Assembly: GCA_028583605.1 (NCBI GenBank)
Contig: CM053326.1
Span: 16,418,639 to 16,482,638, forward strand
Direction of reading: 5' to 3'
Length of the DNA: 64,000 nt
DNA from: Dastarcus helophoroides
Lineage: Eukaryota; Arthropoda; Insecta; Coleoptera; Bothrideridae
Every line of letters begins with the position of its first letter. Position 1 is the first letter of the stretch. A program made the translations under genes and the position numbers. The notes below the pieces were generated by a model. That model worked only from the letters and a program-made list of their open reading frames with translations. It did no database searches and was not told the origin of the DNA. Positions 44,515 to 57,469 of this stretch are shown in pieces.

Positions 44515-47129
44515 TCTAAATCTTGGCCCTGTGACAAGTAGATTATATATCACTTTTGTAGTGGTACCTAACTGACTTCAGGACATAATTATTTTTCATG
44601 AATATTTAATAAATCAAACAATTTATATTAAATTTGAAATTATATATTATTTCTTTTTTGCAATATATTTAATTTCAATGAATATGAATATTTTAATCTT
44701 CTATTAAAATTTTATATAAATATTCTTAAATGTCTTTTATAAAAATTTTATGTGATTTCAAAAATATTTATATAAAGAGTGATATATCCAACCACCTTAG
44801 CGGGCGCTAGTAGCGCTGGAACTTAAATTAAGGTATGAAACTCTGCTTGGGTTTTTATTATTATTATTATCATCACGCTGTCACTTTTTATGTCAGATGT
44901 TAGTGCTAATATGTAAATATAATCAAGTTTTAGGTGGCGGCAACGAAACGTAATTCGCTTTTATTTTCGAGAAATATTAATTTAACGAAAAGTTTCTTGT
45001 TTTCATTTCATAGAAAATGTTTTGTGATCTTTGTCCAAACGATGACAAGATTATTACAGGCGTGTCAAAGCTGTCACGTCTGTCACGATTTTTTAGGTTT
45101 ACGATAGAGCTGATTTAATATATGTTTGTATTATTTGCAAAAATATTACTTTAAATCCTAATATTTGGATAGTGTTTGTAAATTTTTAATTATTTTCTTA
45201 TAAGCTGTCCAAAATTTCTAGTATATGATGTACTAGATTATATGTCAAATGAATGGAGTTAATCAACTAGTGTGGTCTTTCGCCGATACGTCGCAACAGC
45301 ACTCTTTAGATAGTGAATTCTGCTATTCAACTTTTATGAACAGCAAAGCTTCATAATTCGAAGCCTGACCACAAGGCACGTCTCGTTTCTCCCGGGATGT
45401 GATTCTTTATGGCAGGTCGGGTTGGTTTTTAGGCGCTACTTGTTCAGAGGTATATAACTGAGGGTACCTTCAGCGACCAACCCAGGAAGTGATTAGCTTC
45501 CCAAGGGAACTGCGGTTTGCACTATCCAATAAAAGTGCCTCTAATGTATTCTCCGTGTTCCTGGGCTGGATTCAAGCCACATATATCTCGCAGGCGCCGG
45601 CTATATTCTCACGTCTCACCTTGCTTTTTGCAAAACAATCTTATATGGGTGTAAATGCACTACGTGATGAATTTTTATGGGTATGTTACAGCTTTGTTAA
45701 ACGAGGCACGTAAAAACTGTAAATAGTGACTTAAAGTAGAATACTGAAGATGCAAACAGTGAAATTATATTCATTGAAATCACCAATATTGACAATAGTT
45801 AAAACAAATTAAATAGGTGTTATCATAATGTTTAGGGTTTAATTTTACTGTTTTACTTACCCTGGCATTTGGATTCTTTATTTATGCTAAGGCTCTTCAA
45901 TAATTTGTTTGTTATTGTACTAAACACAAACAATTTCATTATATTTTAAAGGTTCAAGTATAAAAATTTCACGATGTTTGGATATAAGATTAAATTTTCG
46001 CACCGATTTCACTTTATAACTTCCTAGGAGCTTTATACAGTAGTTTGGCGGTTGTTATGTTAATAGATTTCATGGATCACGGATTCCTGTGCAAATATTT
46101 CCATAAATAGAAACTCCCATTCAAAACTTTTTCTAATTGTCGCTAATGTAAAATTTGTTTTCTATCTATCTAATAAAGTAGAAGTTTTGCACATTACCTT
46201 AGCTGCATCTTATTCAGACGATATTTAGTGGCGTTATTTTAATATTATACTGAATATTTTATTTAGTGTTGCATATTTCAAGGGAGTATTTTCGGGTTTA
46301 AAATAGCACTTTTTTTTAATGCCCATGTGCCCTAAAGTTAACCATCCTATCGGAATTTCTCAGCGAGAAGAATGGTTGGATCGTGGGAAGGTATTTTTGA
46401 CATTTGTTATAAAATGATTGTTTTTTATTAAAAAATATAAAGAGTAAGTCTGAATAATGATAATCGCTTGGATAATACTTCACTTTTGTCAACCACGATT
46501 TTCCGACCCACGATCAATTTGTATGAAAAAAATTGCAAGAAATGCAAAATTTAAAATTTTTGCACATCTTAACTAGATGATTTTATTTAAATTCATTTAA
46601 GGTTTCCCACTGGCAACGTAAAGTTTTGGCCAAGAGATATGTAAACCCACTTCATGCTCCCTAAATTGAGTTTATATTAATTCTTGAGTCAAAAAATAAA
46701 GAGCCTAAATAAACAGGAATTTAAAATATTCCAGAATATTTGATTAGTAACTATCAGAAACTAGTAACTATAGATAGAATTTGACATAATCGATTTTTCC
46801 AAGTTTTGCAAAATTAAAATATGGCGAAGATAAGCAAGGTGTTTTATTTTTCCCGTTCAGATTGATCCAGAACTAATTCTGATTCTCAAATGCATAAAAA
46901 CGGTAGTATTTAATTTAAAAACTAAAAACAGATTTTTTTATATGGTCGCTTTAATAATATCCGCCATCATAATGTGATCTTCTCACAGGTCCCTTAGGGC
47001 TACAGCGGCACTGAAATTATTTCTTCCGTTTTTCATACATAATTTAATTTCTCGGTTTTGGAGAAACATTCAAAGAATGTTTTGATGCTTTGGTTCCAGT
47101 CAAATTTTTTATAAAAATTAGTTGTGGCC
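44515..47129. other. Unassigned DNA with a GC-richer island
   Basis: 45260-45720 is richer in G+C than its surroundings and includes 'ctcccgggatgtgattcttt' and 'gtatataactgagggtacc'. It could be a retroelement 5' region or promoter-like DNA, but nothing confirms that. The rest is AT-rich without recognisable features. Confidence 0.3.
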
Positions 47130-48155
47130 TTGAAATTTTAAATATAATCCAAAACACTTAAAAATATATACGGGTATCTCATTCAAGATACCCAAATAGG
47201 TGTCAACTTTCGCTAATCTGGTATAACCAGAACTTTGTGAATATTTTAGTTGTATTGGTCTCACTGGATGCCAAGTTGCCAAATTTTTCATATGAGTATT
47301 TTATTAAATATCAATCGCGGTGATTGGTGGTGGGACACTGTTTAACAATATAGATTAGTTAATTGAGGAAAAGGAGCAAAAAGGAGACGTTTTAAATTAA
47401 TTTATAAATTGAAATTAAATTGAGGATTATCCAAGTAAGCGAGGATAATATTTCTTATTGACTATTGACTAAATTATTGAATAAATATACAGTGTGTCCC
47501 ACCGGGAATCACCGCGGTCGATATCTGAAAAAGTACTCATCTAAAAAATTTAAAAATTTAACAAGTAAGCAAGGTTCATAAGGCCAACACAACTAAAATA
47601 TTCGCAAAGTTCTAATACTTCCGCTTATACCGGACGTTGACACTACCTTCGTTATTTTAAATATGACACGCTATATATATTTGCATTTTAAAATTTCATT
47701 TAAGGTCACTTTGGATAAAAAACATTATTCCTGAAATGTATACTTTTTGAGATAATTAAATTTTTATAAAAAAATTGACACATGCAAGGCCCCACAAAAT
47801 TCTTTTTATCTTTTTCAAAAATTGGATTTTTATTTCACATTTAGTATGTAAGTAGAACACATACAAAGCTATCTTGCACATCTTTCATATCTTCAAAGAC
47901 ATTATATCGAGGGTTGAATTTAGGTCTGCATATCTTGGTAAATTCAAACAGCGATAACTTTGTTATCTCGAATGATAAATTAAACACCTCAGCGTAACAT
48001 TTTTAAACCTATGAAAGTTGTGAAAGATAGCTTCGCATGTGTTTTACTTACGCATTAAATATCAAATTAATAACTGGTCTCTGAAAAAAGATATAAGGAC
48101 TTTGTGGGACCGTGCATCTGTCAAATTTTAAAAAGTATTCGATTTTTTATCTGCA
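47130..48155. repeat. Second foldback copy of the 43-kb family
   Basis: 'gtgtcccaccgggaatcacc' at 47493 is inverted near 47325-47335 ('ggtgattggtggtgggacac'). The block 47740-47990 recurs inverted at 47995-48155, and both match the arms at 43093-43397. It seems to be a rearranged or partial member of the family. Confidence 0.5.
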
Positions 48156-50922
48156 TTGTGTATATTTTTGATCAGGGGACCACGAGCTCTTGTGCTGCTA
48201 TAGACAAGCCGCCGCTGCACCTTGGGCAATGTGTTTGAAAATAGCTTTTAATCAGATACATGTATTGTTACCTATTGTAGTGAGAGTATTTAGTTTTTGG
48301 GAAACACCGCTGATTTTGGTTGGGATTTTAGTTATAAAATTGGGATAATAGGTAAACAAAAGGAATAAAATTACATACATAAAAATAAAGATGGTTAATT
48401 AAATTTTGGATAGTGATTTACTCGTCACAATAATAGGGATACAACTGTTTGGTACAATTAATTTTAATAAAGTATTACCATGAAATATTCATTGAATGAT
48501 TCAAAATGGCAAATAATATGCTATAAAACTGCATGAAAACAACATCGAGAATAAAGTTTAATGTTAAAATAAACTCACGTTCCCAATTCGTTGTCCTAGG
48601 ATGCACCTAAGGTATATCTACTGAAAATACGTCACAAGTTTACGATAGGGTATATTAACCTTCTTTCAAATAATGGTCTGTAAGATATAGAACTTTTCCG
48701 ATAACTTTTATTTATTTCATAGAAATGAATGACGAAATTTATTTTTCAATTGCTCTGAGTTGAAAAATAAAAACAATGAATTGTACTTACTATTTTATTA
48801 TATCGTTGACTATTGCATTAAAAATTCTTTGTTTACATTGAAGATATTCGTTCTTAAAAGCAATAAACTAGCTCTACTGTATTTTTTAACACCAAGTTAT
48901 ATAATATGTTTTTGTCGATTTCTTTAGGTAGACGCTCAGCCTGGCAATTATTAGTTTAAAAATATATCTAAATTCTAACCAGAAGTACGACCTAACCTTA
49001 AGTTTATAAAAGTAACTGTGTGAGGAACTATTAATTCCTGTATTAAGGGTATTGCATAATTAATTAATAATAATTAGCTGATAATGACAATGATTCAATA
49101 ACGTCACTTGAATCTCCTTCCACAGAATCGCAAAGATAATGAAATTTCTTAATATCAAAAATACGCTTGTCGTAATGAACTGACTACTTAAATGAATCTA
49201 AAAACAAAAATGGGAAGCGATGACGGTTTTAAATTAGCAACAGATATGGTATTAAATTATCTTGAGCCGCTTAATAATGGCAGAGTGAGTCTGATTGAAT
49301 TAGTAAATTTCAATTTATGTCAGTTAAAATTTTATCGGATGTTCAAATAAAAAAGTCATCAAGTGTGCTTTAAGTTTTTTAGAAGAGAATGTAGCGAACC
49401 CGGCATTCGATTACTTATTGATTATTTTGGTTGATCCGTCAAGGATCATTTTGATTTCTTATTTATCCAGAGAGGTTAAAATTTTCTAACCTAAAGAAAA
49501 TCATCTAGAAATCTATTTTACTCTTATTTTTACTCTTCTTTACAAAATTATGCGCTTATGCTTTCAAAATAATTCTAAACACAAATTTTGGGCTTTTCCG
49601 AAATTTAATAATTTCTTTCACAATTTCCAATTTTTTAAATTTTTACATTAAACTTGCAATTCTTGTGTTTTTTCTTAAAACTTCGGATTTCAAACGGATT
49701 CAAAATTTGAACATCAGTCTTGCGAGTCTATCCAAGATATTGCATTAAAAAAATAAATATAGAGTATTTTCTTGAAATTATGACTTTTTCACAAAATTCC
49801 TCAACCTTTCAAAATGTCATTTATTTTTCTTAAACTGTCAATAAATATTTACGTTTTATTTAAAATTTTCATGTTAAATAATAAATTCTAAATATTTCTA
49901 AAGATTTTGACTTATTTTCGAAATTGTGACCTCAGCCTAAAAAATTCTTAAAATTATAAATATATAAATTCGAAAACTCAAGATTTTTTATCGAAATTTT
50001 GTAATGTCAACTTTTTTTTTCGAAATTTAAGATCCCCTTTTTTACTAAATCCTGAGTGGTGGGTTTCCTCAAATTTTAAAATCCCAAAATTCAAACTTTA
50101 CTTTCTACTCTTATTTCCAACACAAATAAAGGTTTCAACCAGTGTTAAAGCTTTAATTTGTTATTTTTAAGGTTTTAAATTTAATCTAGACTCTTTTTTT
50201 AAGAACACAAGTCATTTATTTAAAATCTTGACTTTAAATGAAATATTTTAATTTTTTTCAAATGATTTTGATTTAGTTGCAAAATTGTATCTTTAACCTT
50301 AAATTGTTGACATATGTTTTGAAATTTTAGAACATTATGAATTTTTTGAAATCCTGGAATATTTTTCTAAAATTGTCTATTTTTTTACTCTTTCACTCGC
50401 AACTTTTCTGAATTCAAAATTTTGGCTTTATTTAGCTTTTTTTTTATTTTCGACCTTAATATCGAAGTATTCGACTTGATATTTCGAGTGAAAACTTGAA
50501 TATTCAAATTTTTTTTTCGACTTTTTTCTATTTTTAAGGTTATTTCTGCAATGTTTATCTTTTCTAAATTTACAGTTTCCATTAGCCAAGTTTCTTCTGA
50601 AAGATTATATTTTAAATTGAAATATACTCGTATAACCAAATAGACTGCGAAATAATTTAAATCAAAATAATATTAAGGCATCTATGCTCATGGCTCTTGA
50701 AAGAAATATTTTAGTACAAAGCGAAAACAATGAAATATTAAAATATATTTAATCTACAAGCAAAAATTTGTCAACTTTATTGTAAAAGTAATTTACATTT
50801 ATTTGAGCCCTAAAAATTATAAGTGCAGATATTTTACCACATTAGTTTCCTGAGTACTTCAAGGTTTTCAAGACAGTACGTGAATTGGATTTAGGGTAAG
50901 AGTTTACAGCATAATAATGGAC
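48156..50922. other. Unassigned AT-rich DNA
   Basis: From 49480 to 50640 it has the same degenerate 'aaatttt' texture as 7100-8650. No gene is supported; the open frame at 50385-50639 is low-complexity Lys/Asn/Ile. Confidence 0.35.
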
Positions 50923-51189
50923 TTATAACCCCTCAGTTAAGGGCCGCTGACTTGGGTGGCCCGTGTAAACTTCAGAACCTTTAAGTTTGCGCATTTTTAC
51001 ATGCTCACAATACCCCCTATTGTGTTCAGTTTTTGTTAGCGGTGTTTTCGTACTTAACTCACTAGATTCTCTATTTTCAATCTCTCGTAAACGTTTTTTA
51101 CGCTCTCGATATGTCTTACACTTTTCGCTATTTTTCATACTCTTAATATCCATAGCTGATATCCTTATACAATGAAACGTCACTCGCAT
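50923..51189 (-). CDS. Hypothetical charged ORF with YRERKK motif
   Basis: 88 codons, basic and acidic, with SEKCKTYRERKKRLREIEN and then TEHNRGYCEHVKMRKLKG, two related segments. Such [S/T]xxxRxYRE(R/K)KK repeats occur near the N-termini of several insect transposon proteins, but I cannot tie this one to a family. A more likely start is the internal Met at codon 13 or 18. It lies just downstream of transposon relics, so a transposon origin is likely. Confidence 0.3.
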   Translation of the reverse strand: MRVTFHCIRISAMDIKSMKNSEKCKTYRERKKRLREIENRESSELSTKTPLTKTEHNRGYCEHVKMRKLKGSEVYTGHPSQRPLTEGL

Positions 51190-51339
51190 AAACGAATATG
51201 GTGCACTGCGGTGAACTGTAAACTTAACATTCTACCATAGTTTTCACGCCGGCCTTTCCACGCCGCTAGCGAGTATGTCAGAGCGAGCGACACCGTGTTC
51301 TCTCAAGCTTAAACGAAAACCCGAAACTTCACCCCATAT

Positions 51340-51470
51340 CTCAACATAAACATTTCCAATGTTAAAAGATGATACCAGGCTGCTATCATCTGCGCAGCTG
51401 TACATCGGAGTGAAAGTTGAAGTGAAGAGATCGTTTATGTATACCAGAAATAGAGTAGGAGACAGGACAG
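51340..51470 (-). pseudogene. Reverse transcriptase fragment (CR1/RTE/Jockey-like)
   Basis: The minus strand reads VLSPTLFLVYINDLFTSTFT then MYSCADDSSLVSSF. That is motif B to motif C of a non-LTR reverse transcriptase, with CADD where FADD is usual. Only about 40 codons remain. Confidence 0.7.
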
Positions 51471-51479
51471 ATCTAAAAC

Positions 51480-51625
51480 ATCTTTAGTGCTTGGATAGTT
51501 GCGTCTTGAAAGATCGATCTATGTTTTCCACGTATACTGCACCACAAGAACAAGGAACCCTGTACACGCCATTAGAACAAAGGGATGAAATTTTATCTTT
51601 GGCAGGTAGGAGGAACTGTAGGATT
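51480..51625 (-). pseudogene. Penelope-like GIY-YIG endonuclease fragment
   Basis: The minus strand reads FLLPAKDKISSLCSNGVYRV followed by PCSCGAVYVENIDRSFKTQLSKH and a stop. This matches the start of the GIY-YIG endonuclease of Penelope-like elements, where the family has GVYRIPCSCGKVYIG...R; here the second half reads VYVEN in place of YIG. Penelope endonuclease nicks DNA to prime reverse transcription. The catalytic Arg/His neighbourhood is present but the domain is truncated. It is the only protein-coding trace of a Penelope element I see. Confidence 0.6.
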
Positions 51626-51855
51626 TATGATAATGATGAGAAAATTGGTTTAATCTGTTGTCTTTATAATTTTCCTATTCGATCTGGAAGAAAGGTCTTG
51701 GAAAAGGTTTTAGAGGAAACAATTAGATTTTGAATACAAGAAGTAAGAAGTTGTTTGATGCCAGATTGAAGGTCGCGAGACTTGTAACCGTTGTTGCGAA
51801 GACTAAAACGAATTTTGTTCAATTAATCTGACAGATTTGTTGGCTGTGAAATATT

Positions 51856-51869
51856 TATATATATATATA
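51856..51869. repeat. (TA)n microsatellite, left edge of duplication
   Basis: A short run of alternating TA directly precedes the first copy of the duplicated unit, as longer (TA)n arrays do at 57396 and 62690. Confidence 0.8.
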
Positions 51870-54800
51870 GGTATATTTCTATCTTTGTGACCTGCATGGT
51901 ATATATAAGACGACCTGACCTCCACTATTTCTGACATTATTTATGGCAAACTTTTGTCATATATGTGTTGAGGGGGAACTCTATTTTCAAGATTCCTAGA
52001 AAGAGGAAACGATTTTCGCAATATAAATTTTCAAACAAAAATTGTACACGCCGTTCACTGTTACCTGCAATATATAGAGCAATTATTTTAACCGCTCGTT
52101 CGTTGTAGCCTTCCTCAACGTTGCCAAGTATTAAATCGTAAGGAAGGCCATAAGATGCATTTTTTCTATGATCTGCTGCACTATATATCAATTAGGGATT
52201 ACGGATAGATTTTGCGTTTCAATACTGGGTAAGATAAAGGCGCTGCATTCAAAAAGCGCTTTTACTAAATAGCTTTCCAGTCTATTTGGGTTTACTCGCT
52301 CTAACGTAAATGCTGCGTTGAATGCTAAATTTGTATTATGGCAGAAATTATCCCATTTAAAATAAATAAATTACACATAACATGGCTATTATATTTGCTT
52401 GATTTTTTAAACATGTTTCCAAAACCAGAATATTGCATATGCAAATAAAATGAAAATGGCTAAAAATAATTTTAGCCATTTTCATTTTTCATTTATAAAA
52501 ATAGAATCACAGAAGCGGTCGATTCTGATATATAAATTTTACCAATAATTTTTTTTGCAAATTGTAGTCATTCGATAATTTTTGGATTTCGAATTATGAA
52601 GTCATCGGAATTTTTTTAAAAATCATCATAGTTAGATAATCCAATAATATGTAAGTGACATTATTATTGATATTTTTCGAGACATTCCTATAAACAAAAA
52701 TTCAATTCAAATAATTTTATTTTCCATGTGAATTTTACTAATCAATTGGACAACAATGTGAAGAAGTGTGGGGCGAAAAAAAAACCAAATGATTAACCTC
52801 TCTACACCTTCCCTCCTGCCGACCCATATGTTAGATAAAATGTCGCTCAAATAATTATGATTGACAAAATGTTTAGTAACACTTTCGTCTTAGTACTAGG
52901 TATTTTTCTGCTCTTAAGAAATTTTCAAGAAAGAGGAGTTGTTAAAAATCAAGTTCGGCCTGTCCAAGAATGTTCCAAATTTGGTGGTTTATTGAATTGA
53001 CTTTTTTTAAATGTAAATTTCACTTCATTTAGACACCAGAATGAAAGAATTAACTTATAAATAATACTTATATGTCAGTAAAGATATGTTATTATCAATA
53101 AATATTTGAATTTGCCGCCACCGCATCCTGAAAAATTAAGTACATATAAATTTACTCCGCTGCTTTGTAGACAAATTGTTCTTTTAATACATGCGAGCAT
53201 GAGTAGATATTGTAAACAAAACCTTCTGTCATCTGTCATTGAAGCAATGACTCGTTGAGGTTAATGTAATTTTTTGAACGTTTATTTTTGGTTTTCAAGT
53301 ATGTTGAGAAACTGGCCCTCAATTTTGGCACGTAATAAGGTAAATATGACAAATTTTAAAAATATTTTGGTAGGGTATGTTCACATGTATCACTGGTAAC
53401 GATAGTCTTATTTTAGTGTTCAAAATTATGCATAAACGAAGTCTACGTCTTTTAACAAGGGCTTCTAGATAAGTTCCAGACAACGATGCTCCCGATCAAG
53501 ACAATTATTGCAGATGAAGATACACAATTGTAAATTAAACAACCACATCTTTAGTTTTGGAGAATTTATGCAAGAAATGTTAGTGCATTAACGGTTTCAG
53601 TGTTCAGACAATCATAGTGTAGTTCTCTACAGTTTTCCTCGGTATTACCTAAAATCTAAGTGAACAAATTCCACGTTATACCGCTTTATAGAACAAGTGT
53701 ACTTATTAAAAGTAATGCATGAATAAAGTGAGCATATAAAATAATTATGCCTTACTTTTTGAAAATCCAATTTTTCATTCATATATGCACATATGGTTTC
53801 ACAATTTATACAAACCCCTTTCAGTGCGATTTTTTTTATTTTTAAGCACATGTAATTTAAATGATATAAAATTCCTAACGAATGATACATTGTGATAACT
53901 ATAATGCAAAGTTTCATTGTATAATTGTAACTTTTTATCAGGTAATAGTTTAACCGAAGGACTTTATTTCAGTGCTACAGAACATAAATTCTTATCCAAA
54001 GAACTTTATTCAAGTATTGTATATTTATTTTATATTATTGTTATTATTTATTTCTCTAAATGTCAAATAAAAATTCGAACAACTGTTTTTTTTCCAGATG
54101 AGTACCAAACATCTTTTTTATATTTCCACTTAATTTCACTTTATTCTTTGACAAATATTATGACATAATACTTGAAAGATTTATGAAGGTGGTACGAGAG
54201 ATACGGTCGGAGACAAAGGTACTGAAAATCCAGACGTTTGTGAATATGTTTCATAACGTATCTCAAAGAAATTAAATCTTATCAATACTAAACAGTTACA
54301 CATTTTTTAACAGCACATAAGAAATTTGGCTAATGTTGAATTAAGTAAGGGACTAAATAATACGAACTTCGTATTACGAAGTATTGTTCACAAATTTTCT
54401 GTAATGAATGTGCTGGAAGCAATATTTAAATGTAGCGTTAAAAACCGCGACGCATTCTAAAATGTTATTGGTTCAAATTTTTCAGGTGATCTGTGAATTT
54501 CTATTGGTTGGACATTTAAGTTGACAGGTTCCCGTTTTTTAAAACATAATATTTGCGTCTTATGGCTCTGCAAGTCAAACTTGTACATTTTATGGTATTT
54601 GTACTGACTCTAATTACGGCTACGTACTGAGACTTACGATAAGCGGCAGTAAGAATTATTTTCGCATTGCAATGTTAGGAAAGATGATTAATATCTTGAC
54701 GTTCGTTTCCCCACTAATGGCGCCAAATTCAAGTTTAGTGAATACGTTTGCATTTTTAATTGTATTTAATCTTGTTTAAAAGGTGGTGGTGTCATCTTTC

Positions 54801-57392
54801 AGAATATAGCTAACATTAAAAGATAAATCCTAAGGCATCACTTACTGCTTTTTCTATTAATTCAAACATATATTTCATGTTTTGGCATCTAGAGGGCGGC
54901 GAAATGTTTGAATTTTTGGTTGTATTTAAATATTTAGGTTGAAAAACCAGTACTGTCATCTATTAGAATATAGTTAAACATTTTTAAAAAATCTACTTAA
55001 TCTATCATTTCCTGCTTTTTCCATGAATTGAAACATGGATATTTCATATTTGAGCGTCTAGAGGGCTAATTGCTGTATTCCTTAATTCATTGATAATTGA
55101 CAATCTTCGAAATGCGGTTTTTTCAAAAGATTATAATCTTCTCCCCATTTTGATTAGAATTTGGTGTAATTTGGGTAACTAACTTAAAACAAAATGGTAA
55201 TAATATTCTACATGTAACAGTTTTTACAAAGTGTGACGTCATATTGTTTAATATAATGAAGGTTAAAATAATTTAAAATTATTTTATTATGGTAAGGTTG
55301 CAAGTTGGTATTGAGAATTTTGTTAAAACAGATAATATTCTAAAAAAGGACAAACTTCCTTAAAATTTCAACTTTTTCTAGATATTTTAAAAGTTGAGCA
55401 AAATTTAATTTTTTTTTTTTTTCAAAATTTTACTGCTTTTCTAAAACCCCGAGTTTAAAATGAGAAGGTTTATTAGAAAAATTAACATTCAAAAAAAAAG
55501 TCTTAACATTGAATGAATGTGAGATATTTCAAAAAAATTCGACTATTGTGTCACAATTTTAAATTTTCAAGAAATTTTGAATCATTAAACAAAAACAATA
55601 ACTAATATTTGTAAAATTTTAATTTTTTTTTATACAATGCTAATTTTATGTTAAATTTTAACTATTTCTTCAAAACTGTTTCCCAATACAAATTACTAAA
55701 TTATTTATTGACTGAATTTAAATGCTTGGTTTCTTTTGCAAACCTCATTAGAATACCTACTTATTTCTTTCATTTTAACAGTTCAAGCCTAAAAAATGTT
55801 TTACCTAAACCGCCGCTGGAAGTATCATGAATTTCCTCAACAAAATATATCTAATAAATTAAATAGAAAAACTCTAATACAATAGTATAAGTAGTACTAA
55901 TAGTACTAATGACAACCTATTCCGATGGCAATGTGCCGCCCTCTGAATTTGTATCTCAGGGGGCGCTACGCCTCTGATATCTGTCGATCACAGTTCTGGT
56001 AACGTTGGGCAACTTTCTTCTGTCACTGGTATGGAAAACTTAATAGCCCTATTATTTGTAGGACGGTAAAATTTAAAGTTAAATTTGGCGGTCAACCGCA
56101 ATGACAGACATCTGCTTGACTGTCATCGGCGGCTCCCGCGCATTATTAGACATTAGAAAGACAAGACGATTCAAGTTGTACAGTCGTTCTTGTTAGAATA
56201 TGGCAAGTGTGATCGAGTGAATAAATTTTGTTACTAGAAGACTTTATTATTTGACAGGCCGAGTAGCTACCTCTTACATATTAAAATTTTTGTTAGATTT
56301 CCATTACAAAATCCAAAACTAACTAAAAATAAATATAAACATTCAAAATACTATCAATTTTTAAAATGTTTGCAGGACCTAGTAAACTTTAAATCTGTTA
56401 AACCTTAAAGCTCAAATTAATTCAGTTTATTTTCTTAAAAGGACCAGATACCTACAATGTCGAACGAAAATTTATTTAAACATCGAAGTTATTAATGCAT
56501 TTTATTCATTAAAGAAAGTTGTTTTTACATGGCTTACTATTTGAAATAAATATCATAAATATTTTTTGAGACAACTACTGTGTTTCACTTTTGACTGAAT
56601 TAGGAAAAGAAAATAATTCAATATAATGTCTATAATAAAAACTAAGCAGATATAATTTTCTCAGAAATTATTCAACATAAAAATACTTAATCGCATTATT
56701 GTGAAGATTTTGAGAAACTAAGCCAAAATGATTAGTGGTCTTTTTTTTAATCGGACTACAAATAAAGAATTTTCAGCAGAATTTAAAACAAGCCGGTATT
56801 CAATTATCTTCTTAATGTCATGTTCATAGCCATAAAAGTCTGCAATACCTTGCCCATTTAACCGATTTTCTATCTCCACTAATAACGAAATCATAAATAT
56901 TAGACGCTGGCGCTTGTTTATGAGTAAAGTAGGTACGGAGAGTAGAGTTCCCCGCACGGAGAGTATTTTAAATCCAAAACGAAACTCGTCGCGCAGCGAT
57001 GTAGTAATTTAGAAAGAGAAGTGGCGAAATGCGATAGAGGATGCGGCATTTCAACGTTGCCGCTAGCGAAAGGGCCTAACGTACGAGCCATACAATTTGA
57101 CTTGGTCAAATATGCGCAAAGGCCACACGGTACGTAGCACATATAATGCATATAGACCTCCAGCGCCAGCGGCAAAGTGCTGAACTAACCGGACACTTTT
57201 GCCGGTACCAGGTGGTCGAAATGACCTTCTGCAAAATTTTCGGTTATGAGCTCTAAATAGCATTCCGAAGACATGGGCGAATTTTAAACTGGGGTACGTT
57301 GTGACCTGCAGACCTGGAGGCCACAGCGAAATATAAGAGGTCACAGCGAATGCTACATATAATTTTTGCAGGTCACATAGTACATGTTGCAA

Positions 57393-57395
<3 letters not shown>
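51870..57395. repeat. Duplicated 5.5-kb unit, copy A
   Basis: Aligns end to end with 57468-62690 at high similarity. The largest difference is about 300 bases around 53670-53970 present only here. It has no recognisable protein gene. Landmarks: a short exon-like frame MLRNWPSILARNK followed by GTAAAT at about 53302-53346; a stretch at 56165-56270 with 'gaataaa' that resembles a transcript end or LTR; and a GC-richer part at 56930-57390 with several 'gtgacctgc' motifs. Short open frames at 51937-52191 and 57063-57392 exist in both copies but differ mainly by amino-acid-changing substitutions. Confidence 0.85.

Positions 57396-57467
<72 letters not shown>
57396..57467. repeat. (AT)36 microsatellite at the duplication junction
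   Basis: About 36 uninterrupted AT repeats. The 10-bp sequence gcaggtcaca at 57368-57377 and its inverse tgtgacctgc at 57484-57493 flank it, so the whole could extrude as a cruciform. Confidence 0.9.

Positions 57468-57469
<2 letters not shown>

Noticed and set aside
51937..52191. 84-codon frame also present at 57523-57789
   Set aside because: The two versions differ mostly by amino-acid-changing substitutions, so there is no sign of selection on a protein.
57063..57392. 109-codon frame also open in copy B (62357-62764)
   Set aside because: Conserved only because the region is duplicated and GC-richer; no family similarity that I recognise, and the N-terminal extension in copy B is microsatellite.
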